In this document: piece by piece, positions 25,193 through 35,910 of the stretch
Layout: every line of letters begins with the position of its first letter
How positions within the stretch are numbered: position 1 is the stretch's first letter
DNA from: Kappaphycus alvarezii
Lineage: Eukaryota; Rhodophyta; Florideophyceae; Gigartinales; Solieriaceae
Assembly: GCA_002205965.3 (NCBI GenBank)
Contig: NADL03000459.1
Location: 310,001-374,000 of the forward strand
Length of the DNA stretch: 64,000 nt
Reading direction: 5' to 3'
Notes under the pieces: model-generated
Seen by the model: the letters and a program-made list of their open reading frames with translations, nothing else
Databases searched by the model: none
Told to the model about the DNA's origin: nothing
Position numbers and translations under genes: made by a program

Positions 25193-26844
25193 TCATTTTC
25201 CACAACCTGATTTTCCCCTCACAGTCCTCCTCCACCCCTTCTTCTTCATTATCATCCAACGATTCTTTCCTTCCCTTAATCTTCTTACCACCAGAAAAGT
25301 TTCCACTTTCTCGAGTTGTCTTCCTGCTGGATCTAGAAACGTAATCGGAACAGTTTCTATGCTCTGAAACTTTGGTCTGATGCCATAGATTGAAATAATT
25401 CTTTTTATTACGTCCGCAAGTCTTGATGCCAAGCAGGAAATCATAATCCTCACATCTAAATGAAGAGCGCTGACCACTTCAAACATTTTTATTCCGACCA
25501 CAAAGGGTGCAGAACAGCGGTTTATTGTCCCTGTTTTGAGCTCTGCGATGAATGCGAACACCAAGCCTTGATTGTAACCCTTTTGGAACATTAAAGCACT
25601 TAAGTCGCTTGTTCTTCCTCTAGTGTGCTTCCTCACTTCTTCAATTTGTGACTCTTGTCTTCTTCTAGACCGTAGCATAAATATAATAAGGAAAAGAGCA
25701 AATGCGTTTGCATCTGCATAATGGCCTTCTCTGTCAGCTTTTCGCGCGCTCATTTTCTTCACTTGGTTTGCGAATAGGCCCGTGTTCCAAATAGCTTGTC
25801 GTCCAATGTTGCCAGCATATACAAAGGGATGAATAGAACCTTCTTAGTGTCCCTGAAAGCGAAACTTTCGAAAGCAGAAAGCTGCCTAATCTGATCCCGC
25901 TGCGAATTACAGTCTTGTGCTGTTTGACCGCCTCTTTCCATTCACGAATATGCCAGAACATTGTTTGCAATATACCAAACACGGTCAAGAGAAGGTATTA
26001 CACACCCAAACATCTGCAAATACTGTAAGGCACGCTGGAAATTGAAACCAGTTGCATGTGAATACAATAGAACGGCAACATATCGATACATGTCTGCCAG
26101 TAAAACCTTCCCCTGTTCCAAAGATTCATTGACCATCTTTTCAGTCAACCACTCATCTAGTTGAATCACAAAAACTGTTAATAAGCAGAACAATCAACCC
26201 CCACTCGCTCGAGTCAGAGGAATGCTTCTTACATTACACTCAAGACGCAATTTATTAACAGCAGTTGAACAGAACATTCTATTTCTCTGCTTCACAAGAT
26301 TGTGGGAAAGGTTTCTCCATCACATCACCTTGCTCCCGGAAGGACCCTAACATCCAACTCGCACTGACATAGACATCTGAAGCTACCCTCTTTCTTCTCC
26401 TGTGCCCCCTTCAGCCTCTTCCACAACCTCTTCCAGCTGCAGAGGCTCCTCCACGTCCTCTAATTCTCTCCATTGTAGCACCTACTCTCACCTCATCTTG
26501 CTCCACTTCCAATACCTGCGCACCGCTGGCGGCCTGAACGGCGTTCTTTGCAATATTGATCCTTATTCCATCTGAAGATTCCTGTTGAATCGGTGGTTCT
26601 GATCCTACCTCTCTACTTTCGATAGCTATACTGCCAACTAAGGACCTACCAGACTAAAATGTGTCGCTGCAGCCTTGTTCTTGTTCGGCCCTTGCTTTCT
26701 TGCTAATGAGGCTCCACCCCCCACAAAGGTTCCAGCGATGACTGCATCGGTATTGCGCTCCCTACTTGGGCCTACGAGTGGTGGTGTGGGGAAATACGGA
26801 GGGCTAGGGTCCTCAGTATGATCAAGGAGGGGTATGCTGAGCAT
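25193..26844 (-). pseudogene. PiggyBac-like transposase, degraded copy 2
   Basis: This minus-strand remnant aligns along its length with the element at 58.2-62.3 kb. Matching landmarks: the start (IPLLDHTEDPSPPYFPTPP here, IPALDQLNDPTPPPTPARRPP there), a Gly/Arg-rich stretch near 26420-26460, MYRYVAVLLYSHATGFNF, GCVIPSLDRVWYI, the KKV box followed by ATLDDKL, and RKADREGHYADA. LDDKL holds the first PiggyBac catalytic Asp (LDDEL in the other copy). The second Asp, in ADRGYG there, is not conserved here. This copy has about 50 residues between the two motifs that the other lacks. Stops occur near 26638, 26194 and 25942, with a frame change near 25760. Confidence 0.75.
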
Positions 26845-27437
26845 GGAATAGTGCAGTCTGGAGCGCGGAGGACGGGTCCTTCCAGTTTGGTCGGAAATTG
26901 ACTAATTTCAGTCGTTCAAAGTGTAGAGCATACGTAATAAGATCTGTCACCCCGTCATTCAAACGGATCATTGAGCAGATATATTCTCTTGCATCCAGGG
27001 TCCCTTTAAAATGACGGTCCGGGGACTCTCATTGAACAAAATAATGATCTATTGAGCTTTAACGGTCAAGAAAACGTTTTTTTCATTGGTATTTTTACTG
27101 TACAGAGTCCGCATTAGGGATATTGCTGCTTCAAAATGACAGAAACTATCTCAAATCTCTCAGTTTTTCCACCTCAACTATGAGATTCATCTATTAAACG
27201 ACGTGAGATGGCCAAGGTGGATAGAGAAAAACTAAATTTTTCGTTCACACTAAAAAAACAAAAAAAAATCTGTATAAAATCGACGAAATTTAAAATGATA
27301 CAAGAACGTTTTACCTGGTAAATCTGCTTCTATCTCCCGGGAAGCTTTAAGATCTATAGTCACTACCTATAGTTAAATAGCTTGAGTAATCCTATAGACT
27401 CGATTAGGCGCTGCAGTATCTTCAAATCATCCGCACC
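26845..27437. other. AT-rich spacer
   Basis: No gene seen. It should contain the right end of the PiggyBac-like copy 2 and the left end of the Tc1 copy. I found no inverted repeat or TTAA/TA duplication that I would trust. Confidence 0.35.
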
Positions 27438-27945
27438 ATGCCGAAGGGAAGGTGCCTCAGCGATTTTGAAAAAGGCCAGATTGTTGCTATAAGTAGGGGG
27501 CAAATTCTATTTCAAGCAAATGCAAGGACTCTGTATCGGAGTCCAGGAACAGTCCATAATTTTATCATTAAACGGACTCAAAGATGCCCTACCGAAACTC
27601 CAAGTATGAACGTCGTCGCATTTTTCTAATGGCATATACAGTCAATTAAAGTGCTGTGGAGATCAAGCTGGTGTTAGACTTTCCGGTTACTGTCGACCGC
27701 GTGCAGAATCTTTTGTGTAAGTCGCCTGTTTTCAAGTTTAGAAGGGTGAACAAGGCTCCGGAAATGACGATCGAGCACAAGAAAAATCGATGGCAGTGGG
27801 CCTGCAGATTTATTTCAAAAAGTAAGCTTTTCTGGGCGCATGTATTCTTTTCCGACGAAAATAAGTTCAACCTTGATGGGCCTGATAGATTGGCGTTACT
27901 CTGGCATAACTTGCGCAAGGAACCACATATGACATATAGCACTCT
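27438..27945 (+). pseudogene. Tc1/mariner transposase remnant, 3'-truncated
   Basis: The start, MPKGRCLSDFEKGQIVAISR, is the usual Tc1 opening and leads into a paired-type helix-turn-helix (RTLYRSPGTVHNFI). A stop at 27627 and a frame change follow. A second frame (27656-27967) reads APEMTIEHKKNRWQWA, FFSDENKFNLDGPD and LWHNLRKEP. The Ser-Asp-Glu holds the first catalytic Asp of the DDE/D triad. Homology ends just after LRKEP, about 27940, where minus-strand non-LTR retrotransposon sequence begins, so the catalytic core C-terminal to this point is missing. Confidence 0.8.
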
Positions 27946-27949
27946 TGGA

Positions 27950-28392
27950 ATGGCGAGGATACGGTGATGTCGTAGGCCACCGGGAGAGGGGACGGGGTGT
28001 TCGATGCGTCGGACCGCGGGTGCACCAGAATATCAGCTGGTCGCGCATTCAGTCCAGGGAGTAGGTACTTGACCTCGTCTTGGACGCCGACTCCTGCTGC
28101 CTTGAGCAGCTCTCGACCAAGTACTTTTACAAATGCTGTGTGCCGGTTGGTCCACCCGAGGCCTTTGTTACAAAGTTCCGCTGCATGTTCTTCTAGGAAA
28201 TCCATGGGCCTGTGGCACTCAGCGCACCGCAACGGAGCAGAGACGTCAAATATGCGAACTCCCAGGTGACGGCGCAGCATCACTGTCCACATCTTATTGG
28301 ACGTTCGGCTGACTACAGAGGGGTTTGCAGTGAGGAACGCTCCTGCTTGTGTTTTCAAATTTGCTTGACGTCAAATTCTTCGCCGAATATCT
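27950..28392 (-). pseudogene. C-terminal fragment of a non-LTR retrotransposon polyprotein
   Basis: The minus-strand frame carries the tail common to many LINE-type reverse transcriptase proteins: a zinc motif CAECHRPMDFLEEHAAELC, a following WTNRHTAFVKVLGRELLKAAG, then NARPADILV and a closing AYDITVSSP. The Cys-Cys-His-Cys set, the Arg-His pair, the RPAD box and Asp-(Ile/Val)-Thr-Val are the family landmarks. The reverse transcriptase and endonuclease would lie further right on this strand but are absent, as expected for a short piece. It is joined directly to the truncated Tc1 copy at about 27945. Confidence 0.7.
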
Positions 28393-28531
28393 GCTTTTGA
28401 ATTCCATGCAGGGTTTGGCAACCTCGCCCATTCATCTTCCTTCCAGAAGAAATTTGCTGCCCAAATTCATATTTTGCATACTTTACATCAAGTACCTAAC
28501 GCATGCTGTAATTTTCTGTACATAAAATATA

Positions 28532-28536
28532 GAAGT
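28532..28536. repeat. Target-site duplication, left (GAAGT)
   Basis: The five bases before the left LTR read GAAGT; those after the right LTR (35906-35910) read AAAGT. Five base pairs is the usual Copia duplication length, and one mismatch fits an old insertion. Confidence 0.6.
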
Positions 28537-28952
28537 TGCCGCGAAAATTCAAGGGATAGAATAGGAAAAGCAGACGAGCGGCGTTAGCGCAAGTCTGAAA
28601 AAAACTTTAGACTTTTTTGCTTTCGTAGAACAGTTGAGTAGTTTGATAATAAAATTGTTGATGATTTTTTTTTCTTCAGTGCCCAAGGCGGCTAGGCGTT
28701 TTATAGGCAGTGGATGTCGTCGACTATCTCTAGCACATCTGTTAACAACTTACTAAATTACCTAGCGGATAGTCCTGCGAGCGGTCCTAGTGACCCTTTA
28801 ACTATAACGGTCCTAGCAAGCATCGCTTACAGTACAAAATGATAAAAAAATATAGACTGTGTTGGATAGAAATAGTAAAAAGGGCAAAAAAAACTACACC
28901 ATAGGACTGTAAACATAACATAAATAAAGTTCATGTAACCCATATTTCGACA
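28537..28952 (-). repeat. 3' LTR of the Copia element (416 bp)
   Basis: In element orientation it begins TGTCGAAATA and ends in CGCGGCA, giving TG...CA ends. It matches the right LTR over its full length, for example CCCAAGGCGGCTAGGCGTTT, GTCGACTATCTCTAGCACAT and the two ACGGTCCTAG blocks. It lacks the 648-bp insertion present in the right copy. Confidence 0.85.
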
Positions 28953-28967
28953 CTCCCTCTCTTTGCC
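28953..28967 (-). other. Polypurine tract
   Basis: On the minus strand the 15 bases just before the 3' LTR read GGCAAAGAGAGGGAG. A purine run touching the LTR is the plus-strand primer site expected here, and it fixes the inner LTR edge. Confidence 0.75.
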
Positions 28968-29029
28968 CTGACCTATTGTTTTCTCAATCTTTAGTCACGG
29001 ATTACCCATTGTTGAACAGGTAGATCACA

Positions 29030-30435
29030 CTTACTTTTTGTGGTGTTTCAATTCAGTGCATCACACTTAGCGATCTTCGTGAAGGCGTCCGCGGGTTTGT
29101 CCGCAGTCCATACAAATCCAAAATTGGATATTTTCTTCACTGCATATGCATCTCTTACAGAACTAATATCAATCATGAGGCGTTTTTCCAAAGTTTACGA
29201 ACACTTAGTGATAACATCGAATATAATTTTGGAGTCTGTAAACATTGAGAGTGTAATTTTGATTCCAAGCAAGGATTCAAGGTCGCGCTTAATCATGTAG
29301 CCGATATCGAAGGCATCAGCGAAAGCATAAACTTCGGCGCCTAGTACAGATGTAGTTACTCTGCGACTATTATGACCAGGATAACTCAGCACATAACAAT
29401 TTCCGGTCTTGTCAGTGAGTAAAACAATGTATCCAAGTTGGGAAGTATTTTCGTCGTTGTTTGCAAATGAAGAGTCAGAATATACTTTCAATCTTATGGA
29501 TTTCTCGTCATACTTAAGCGAAGAACTAGGTTTTTTCTGCACAAGCTTTACAACTTTGTTCAACTGCTTTCTTGCTTCCACTGAGAATTTGATTTCAGTT
29601 ACTTGCGCGGCCATGTTAACGGTACAACCTATTTCTGGCATTGTATGTGTTAACCAAGCCAATCTATACCTTAAATATCTGAATTCAGAAAAAGAGGCGT
29701 CCATCGGCAGAATACATAAGTCTTGATATACTGTTCCTGACTTAACTCAAATCTATAATCAGTTCTCTTTACTCTGACAATTCCAAATACAGTGTCATCG
29801 AACTCCCTCTCTGGATTCAAACTTATCAAGAGTCTTTTGGGACAACTTAACGAATTCCTTGTTGCCATAAAGTATAGAATCTTCCACATAGGTTCCAAAT
29901 AATCCCTGATTTTCTCAGTCTGTATCATTTGAGAGGAGTGCGAGATCTCCATCGGTTGGCGTCAAACTGTAATATTTCTTCAGGTGTGAATTCATATAGT
30001 GCGATTCCAATAGTCTCCTGAGTCGGATAATCCGTAAAGAGGTTTCAGTAACTCGAGTAACTGGTTCTCAGATATTCCAAAGTCTTTGGTTGTTCAAAGG
30101 TAAAATTTGCACATCAGACTTTGAGTTGACTGTAAGTATGACTGTTTAAGATCTTGACACCGAATCCTGAAATCTTTTATTGCAGAAATTTTAATCAACA
30201 AGCGTGTGGATCGCTGGCGTATAGTCGTGTTGTCATATACGAGAGAGTTCTTTTCTTTATCCCTATGACCTTGTACTACAAACCGCGCTTTACATATTTC
30301 TTTGTCAGTGTTCTTATTTTTGATTGAAAGGAAGAATCTTACAGAGAGTATATTAGCATTCTTTGGTATGTATTCTCTAGCGATTATTTTCCAGGTATTT
30401 CTCTCATCGAGTCCTTCTATTTCTTTCTGTTTCAC
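29030..30435 (-). pseudogene. Copia reverse transcriptase and RNase H remnant
   Basis: Reverse transcriptase (RVT_2) begins with EGLDERNTWKIIAREYIPKN and continues ICKARFVVQGHRDKEKN, then LLKPLYGLSDSGDYW. The catalytic box, near 29880-29910, reads TYVED where the family has YVDD: an Asp to Glu change. RNase H follows in a long intact-looking frame (29195-29704). It has VYSDSSFANNDENTSQLGYI with the first Asp, TTSVLGAEVYAFADAFD with the Glu, and MFTDSKIIFDVI with another Asp, and ends near 29030 with NFGFVWTADKPADAF. Frames change near 30094 and 29950 and between 29890 and 29700. Confidence 0.8.
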
Positions 30436-30450
30436 TTTCAGAAATTCAGC

Positions 30451-31919
30451 TTAATTGGATCTGGGATCTTGTGGGTGTAAAACTTCATTGAGTTTGACGT
30501 CAATGAGTTGAAGATTTTTGGAGTATAGCTTTTTAATTGATGAATTCAAAGCTTCAACTAGTGTTTCAACTTGATCATCGAAATAAAACTTTACTTGAGA
30601 TCGTGATTGTTGCACTTCCTGGCCGTTTCTGTCAGTAAAGACTTGTCTGTCATTAATTTTCGTAATTTTGTAGGGTCCTGTCCACTTAGATTTGGAATTT
30701 TCACAATAGACTAAAACTTTACTTCCAATGTTAAGTTCATGGTGAGCGGTATTTGGGAGCTGCGAATTCAGAGCAGTTCTGAGTCTGAGTTCTGAAGAGA
30801 TAGTTTCCATCTCATCTCTTGCAATTTGGAGCGCTCCCATTCGTTCAATTTGCTTCGGAAGCTCGCTATTAATGGTCGTAAACCTCGACAAAACTCCAAA
30901 GATAAGTAACAATGGCCAAGTCCTTCTGGTTTCGTAGTATCTTTCATTGCTTTAACAGCTAGACGTAGAGCGAGTTCTATTCCAACGTAAGGCTCTGAAT
31001 GGCGAATCTTGTGGTAAATACGTCGTAAAGGATGCTGTTAACGCTCACCAGAACCAATAGAATCATGACTTTCAACTCCAGATAGGCTGAGTTTGATTCC
31101 TTTCGATTTTATCAATTTTTTCCACGCTTTGGAAACGAATTGACTACCTTGGTCCACTTTCGTTCCATCAATAAATCCAGTGTAGGTTGTAGCCCAGCAC
31201 TAAAGAAAATAGTTCTAAATAGATTCCGTACTTTTGCTGTGTAGGAATACAGCATTACCGAAATGGGTTTGAGTATCCACGACATGAATTACAGGATTTT
31301 TGTCAAGAAACATGATATCAAGAGCTAACTCTTGATTGAATATGATTCCATTGGCCGTACTAACCTGGAATGATCTGGATTGCAGTTCAAAGTGCTGGCA
31401 TGTGCGACACTTTTTAGATATCTGCGAAATCAAATCTCGTGTCTCATGTGTTGCTTCCTCTGGTCTAGCTCTGCTTATCAGACTGAATAGCTCTGAGGTA
31501 GACGGATGGAAAAAGTGTAAATGGAGGCGCTTTAATTGAGACTTTGTGAACAGGATTTCAGAAAAATTCCACATGACGTAAAGATGACCGTGTTTTCGTG
31601 TTATTTGCATAGCCCATTCATGTCTTTTGGGCACAAATAGGTTTTCATCGTTGTCTGCAACAATTCCAAATTTGTCTAAAGCTTCCAGGCCAATCAAGAA
31701 TGGAATATTGGCATTAACTACATCGACTTGTAGCGGAACAAAAGCACCGCCATGCGTTGGAATACGAATTTGAATCTGTGCTATGCTCTGAAATATTCCA
31801 TCACCAAATTTGTAAGCAGTTGTCGCGTGCTTACGTTTAGTCTTAATCCTAGCTAGGTCAAAATATGCATTTGCTTGTGATTTTCCAATCACTGATTTTG
31901 AGCACCAGTGTCGAGACAC
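30451..31919 (-). pseudogene. Copia protease and integrase remnant
   Basis: The protease active site reads CLDTGAQ in one frame, and KSVIGKSQANAY continues in another. The break falls at a run of four T on the plus strand (31896-31899), consistent with a one-base loss. VNANIPFLIGLEALDKFGI is the protease end. Then come the integrase HHCC zinc motif (LHLHFFHPSTSE with CRTCQHF), the first catalytic Asp (LALDIMFLD) with VVDTQTHFGN, and downstream DQGSQFVSKAWKKL and VESHDSIGSGER, which hold the second Asp and the Glu. The C-terminal frame at 30451-30912 is the integrase tail (VLVYCENSKSKWTGPYKI). A stop near 31215 and one at the GER-stop junction interrupt it. Confidence 0.8.
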
Positions 31920-32419
31920 ATTCCGTGTAATTTCTCTGAATATGAGTGTTTTGGCAATTTGCTGCTTTTGACAGTTAAAATCTCGTGTATCTTTACGTAA
32001 CCATTTTCTATTTTTTCTTTGCTTCCATGGAAGAGGGACGATTTTTACGTTATATATGGGAGGCTTTTCGCGTTCACTTACAGTTTGCCTTTCGTTAGGA
32101 GCACTTCGGCTTGTTAAAAATCCTCGTCATCCAAAAACGGTTGGTCCCTAACTGAAATTTTTGAAAATAACTGTTCAGGGAAATACGTTGCGTCATCGTT
32201 GTCTATTCTAACATTCTCAGACTATTCAATGTCTTCATCACTGTTGACACCGCCGAAGAAATTCTAAGCAGGTAGTATTTCTTCATCAAATGATTGATTT
32301 TCATGATCTACTTCCTGGCGGAGCTCAAAAAGTACACGTTTCGTGGCCTTGGACGGATCTTTAAATGAGTTTCTCTGATATCATTGAACCTTCCGAGCAA
32401 CATTCTCGGCCATTTTATT

Positions 32420-34700
32420 GGCGACATTGAGAACTAATATGGCCCTTTTTACCACAATCCCAACAAACTTTATCATCACGCGGTTTGTTTCTTCTCATAC
32501 TGTAAGCGTCGTTGCCTCATTAGTTACCGTCGTGACGACTAAATTTGGTAGAACGCTGGGTCACGGCCGTATTGAGTTTGCTCAGGATACAATTTATCAG
32601 CAAGGCGGCTATGTAGTGTATGGTCTGCATCTGAGATCGATGTCATACGTAGGTTTCTCTGATCTCTTATTCATCCAAATTTCTCCTCTTGCTTGAATTG
32701 AGCGGCAGAAATGAGCTGGCTTTAAAATGATTGATAACTTAAGTCACCAGAATTTGCTCTGCTGCAAGGTTAACGTGCCCAGCAGAATCCAATAACGGCG
32801 GACTGAAGATACTCAATCTTGTGCCTTTCTGAACGGCAATGAGGTGGTGGTTGGGGATTGAGCATTGAGATATCCTCGTTGACTTTCTCGATAGCATCAT
32901 TTATAGTACAAGTGGGAGAAATATACTGGCTGACACGTGTTGCGAAGATACGCAGCAATTCTGTTATGCCTTGAGACTGAGTTATAGTCACTTTCCAGAG
33001 CTTTTTGAGCTTAAGAATAATCTTCATACACACCCTCAACATTCGTTATGTAGAATCTTTTCGTATTTCCCGTAAGGAGATGGTGGAGATACTTGAGCTT
33101 TTGTTCATCATTGAGCATATAATCTTGGCAGGCATACTTGTTTTCAGCTATGAAATCGTTCCAACATTCGGCTAGGGTTCCAGAAAATTTCTTATTTTCT
33201 TCCCTGAAGCGCATTGGCATGTAATTTGAGACCTTGTTCTTAGATGGTTCCGGGGGTTTTGTGACACTGGAGTGGAACGTATGGGGTTTAGGGCGAGTCT
33301 AATCGGTGATCAGGTTTGTGACGCAAGAGAGTCGAATATGCATCAATTTGGCTTAATGCTTTGTTGAGGTCACCATTGCGAAGAATAGTTGACGCAAAGG
33401 TCTTTGAAAGGACAGCAGATTCATGGTGGACGTTTGGTACATTGCATTCCGCGAGAAATATAATCAACTTGCGAATGATGGATGGATTGTTCAGAATCCG
33501 TCCCGACAAAGCATTGGGATAGGGATGTCCTCAATTAACCGAGCCCTTAACTCATCACCAGCGAGGGGACTATCCTCAACATCAACTTTGATGCAATCCA
33601 CAAGAGACTGTCGCAACTCTGTGGTCTTTCTAATACCTTGACCGAAACCATATCAATATACCCTTCTGCAAGTGCAAATTAATGGCGATTTGATGCTTCG
33701 AAATTTTGGCCCTTTTTATGTATTTTTGTACTACTGTACGTACCCTTTTTGTGGCTGGCCTTTCATTTTTTCGATTTTTTTCACCGTAAACCTTTTTTCA
33801 ATTCGATCTTTCAATTTGTTTTCTTTTTTTCAGTTTTTGCTCTTAATTTTGTTTTTCAAACTTTCAAGCAAGAATCACAATTAATTTGATAATTCAATTT
33901 ACTTGGAACAATATCGAAAATCCAGGTTGTATTTAACTAAATCTAATTCGAAATAACCCTTAAATGATTCTCTCCCTTCTTGTGGCGCTGTAAATGTGAA
34001 TGGCTCTCGAAGCCCCGTTTCCGCTTCTGACAGTACGGCGAATTTTTGTTTTTCTGTAAGCTGTTCTTGTGTTTTCGGCCCTATAAGTGTTCAAATTAGG
34101 TTTTAGATCTATTTCAAGTACCCTCACAAAGGATACAGATCCTTTTCATTACAGCTACACGTGTAAAAGTAGCCTTATTAATCCCAGCGCGATTAGCCAA
34201 TCGACGGTCAGCTTTGCGGCGTAGGTGTAGCTGAGCCCTACTAATAGGTCTGTAAGCACTGTCAGCCGTAGGAGGATTTGTAAGATCGATTACTGAAACT
34301 AGACGACGTGGCATACGTGGAAGATCTGAAATCGAAACTTGACCTGAACCTGGATTCACGCGGGTAGTCCCTGAAACTGAACCTGAAACTGGAAGGACAC
34401 CTGTTGTTACGTCATTGGCCGCAGATAAAGGAGTCGAAGTGATCTGGGAGGACGATTTTGTGTGCCACGTGGAGGCTTTTGATTGGTCGGCGGAAGAGCG
34501 ACACTTGGCGAAATTAGAGTGACGCTCGTATTTGCAGTGCTTACAGTCTGGTTTCGATTGAAGCTGACAGATGAAGAAACCTTACACAGAGTAGATCTGG
34601 ATTTCAATCTGGTTCTGTATTCGGTCGGGCCAGGTGGGCTACATGGCACCACGATCGAACCCTAGCTTTATTCGCCACCGAATAGTGTTCAAAAAGAATT
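32420..34700 (-). pseudogene. Copia gag remnant with CCHC zinc knuckle
   Basis: A leader frame near 34114-34652 is Pro/Ser-rich and not diagnostic. Gag proper is visible at 33220-32770: KFSGTLAECWNDFIAENKYA, then LKYLHHLLTGNTKRFYITNV, then INDAIEKVNEDISML and RSERHKIEYLQSAVIG, spread over two frames. The zinc knuckle lies at 32424-32465 and is intact: CWDCGKKGHISSQC, spacing C-x2-C-x4-H-x4-C. The frame between the knuckle and the protease is rich in acidic residues and interrupted. Confidence 0.7.
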
Positions 34701-34834
34701 TAAAATGTATTTGTCAGTATTTACGGGCTTATATATGGCTTGAAACAACAAAAAGAGGACATATAGGTATATTTTCTCTATCTAAAGGCGAAAAGACTTA
34801 CTTCTTAAATTCCCCGAAAAAGGTAAATCCGGAT

Positions 34835-35905
34835 TGTGGCGAAAATTCAAGGGTTAGAGTAGGAAAAGCAGACGAGCAGCGCTGAAGGCGAGTCTGGAAA
34901 AATTTTAGGTGTGTTTGCGACTGTAGAACTGTTGAATAGGTTGATAATAAAATTGTTGATGATGATTTATACTTCAGTGCCCAAGGCGGCTAGGCGTTTT
35001 GCAGGCAGTGGATGCCGTCGACTATCTCTAGCACATCTACTAGCTACTTACTAAAACCTTAGCGGATAGTTCTGCCGACGGTCCTAGTGGCCGTTACACT
35101 ACACGGTCCTAGCAGGCATCGCTAACAGTACAGTTGTCAGTTGGATGGCTTGCACTTGCAGCGTTGATCGAGATAATGCAAAGATCCGATCCATATTGAA
35201 AAGGTGGGTCTTAAAAGGCACGGAGCATCGTATGCACAACTATCGTAACAACGCAGGAAGCGAATGAAAACCTGAATGCAAGAGTCCCATGCGGGCCAAC
35301 TGGACGCAACTGCACGTTGCAACGATCTACCATGAATGCAGCAGTTAGGGAAAGGACTAGGAAGCGGCAAAGGCGAGAGCAACACAGAAGCGGTACATGC
35401 ATGCGGACACTAGGCGACAAGGACACGGACAATGAAAGAGCGCACGGCATTGAATTGGCCCTGGAATGAGCGAGCAAAACGGAATGCAGGACGAGCACGC
35501 AGGCATTGGGCACAGACCGCAGGTGAGCGAATGCAAGAGCACGCATGGATGAGAGCGAGAAAGGCAATAGCAAAGCGAGCGTTGTAGAGGCTATATAAAG
35601 GATAGAATAGCGGCTGACCGGAAGAGAAGCGGAGGGTAGCACGCCGGCGACTTGTGCCGAATCACCTTGCCACAGCCCACAAACCCCTATTACCTCCGTT
35701 GAGATTCTACCCTCTGCCAGCAAGTCCAGTTATCAGTTTACAGCATTCTATTGTCTACAGCCCTATTCAACAACAGTACAATAGGATAGAGAAAATATAG
35801 ACTATGTACAGTAGGATAGAAATAGTTCAATACAGTGGCAAAACAACTACACTGCAGGACCGTAAATAGAAAATAAACAAATTTTATGTGTCCTGTATTT
35901 CAACA
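34835..35905 (-). repeat. 5' LTR of the Copia element, split by an insertion
   Basis: In element orientation it begins TGTTGAAATA at 35905 and ends CGCCACA at 34835. After removing 35133-35780 it is about 423 bp and colinear with the 416-bp left LTR, with many substitutions; I estimate 10-20 percent by eye. The divergence implies an old insertion. Confidence 0.85.
35133..35780. mobile_element. 648-bp insertion in the LTR with 9-bp flanking repeat
   Basis: The left LTR reads straight through ACAGTACAAAATGATA. The right LTR reads AACAGTACA (35124-35132), then unrelated DNA, then AACAGTACA again (35772-35780) before LTR homology resumes at ATAGGATAG. The insert starts GTTG and its unique part ends CAAC, a four-base inverted terminus. 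It is more GC-rich than the LTR. Its minus strand has long open frames (35211-35723) that look like low-complexity chance frames; no transposase is seen. It is best described as a small non-autonomous DNA element; a 9-bp duplication would suit a Mutator-type element, but that is inference. Confidence 0.65.
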
Positions 35906-35910
35906 AAAGT
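35906..35910. repeat. Target-site duplication, right (AAAGT)
   Basis: These five bases directly follow the outer end of the right LTR and match GAAGT at 28532-28536 with one difference. Confidence 0.6.

Larger units (their letters stand above)
28537..35905 (-). mobile_element. Near-complete Ty1/Copia-type LTR retrotransposon
   Basis: The element lies on the minus strand: 5' LTR 34835-35905, gag, protease, integrase, reverse transcriptase, RNase H, polypurine tract and 3' LTR 28537-28952. Integrase precedes reverse transcriptase, which defines the Copia order. The gag and the protease box (LDTGAQ, then KSVIG) resemble Copia lineages I recall from algae, oomycetes and aquatic animals; this is an impression without a search. 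LTRs differ visibly, stops and frameshifts are spread over every domain, and the reverse transcriptase box has a changed residue, so it is an old dead copy. No tRNA primer site starting TGG is evident beside the 5' LTR. Confidence 0.85.

Noticed and set aside
35211-35723. A 170-codon minus-strand open frame, Leu/Ala/Val-rich, resembling a membrane protein
   Set aside because: It lies wholly inside the 648-bp insertion in the LTR, overlaps other long frames of similar quality, and has no family motif; likely a chance frame in GC-richer repeat DNA.
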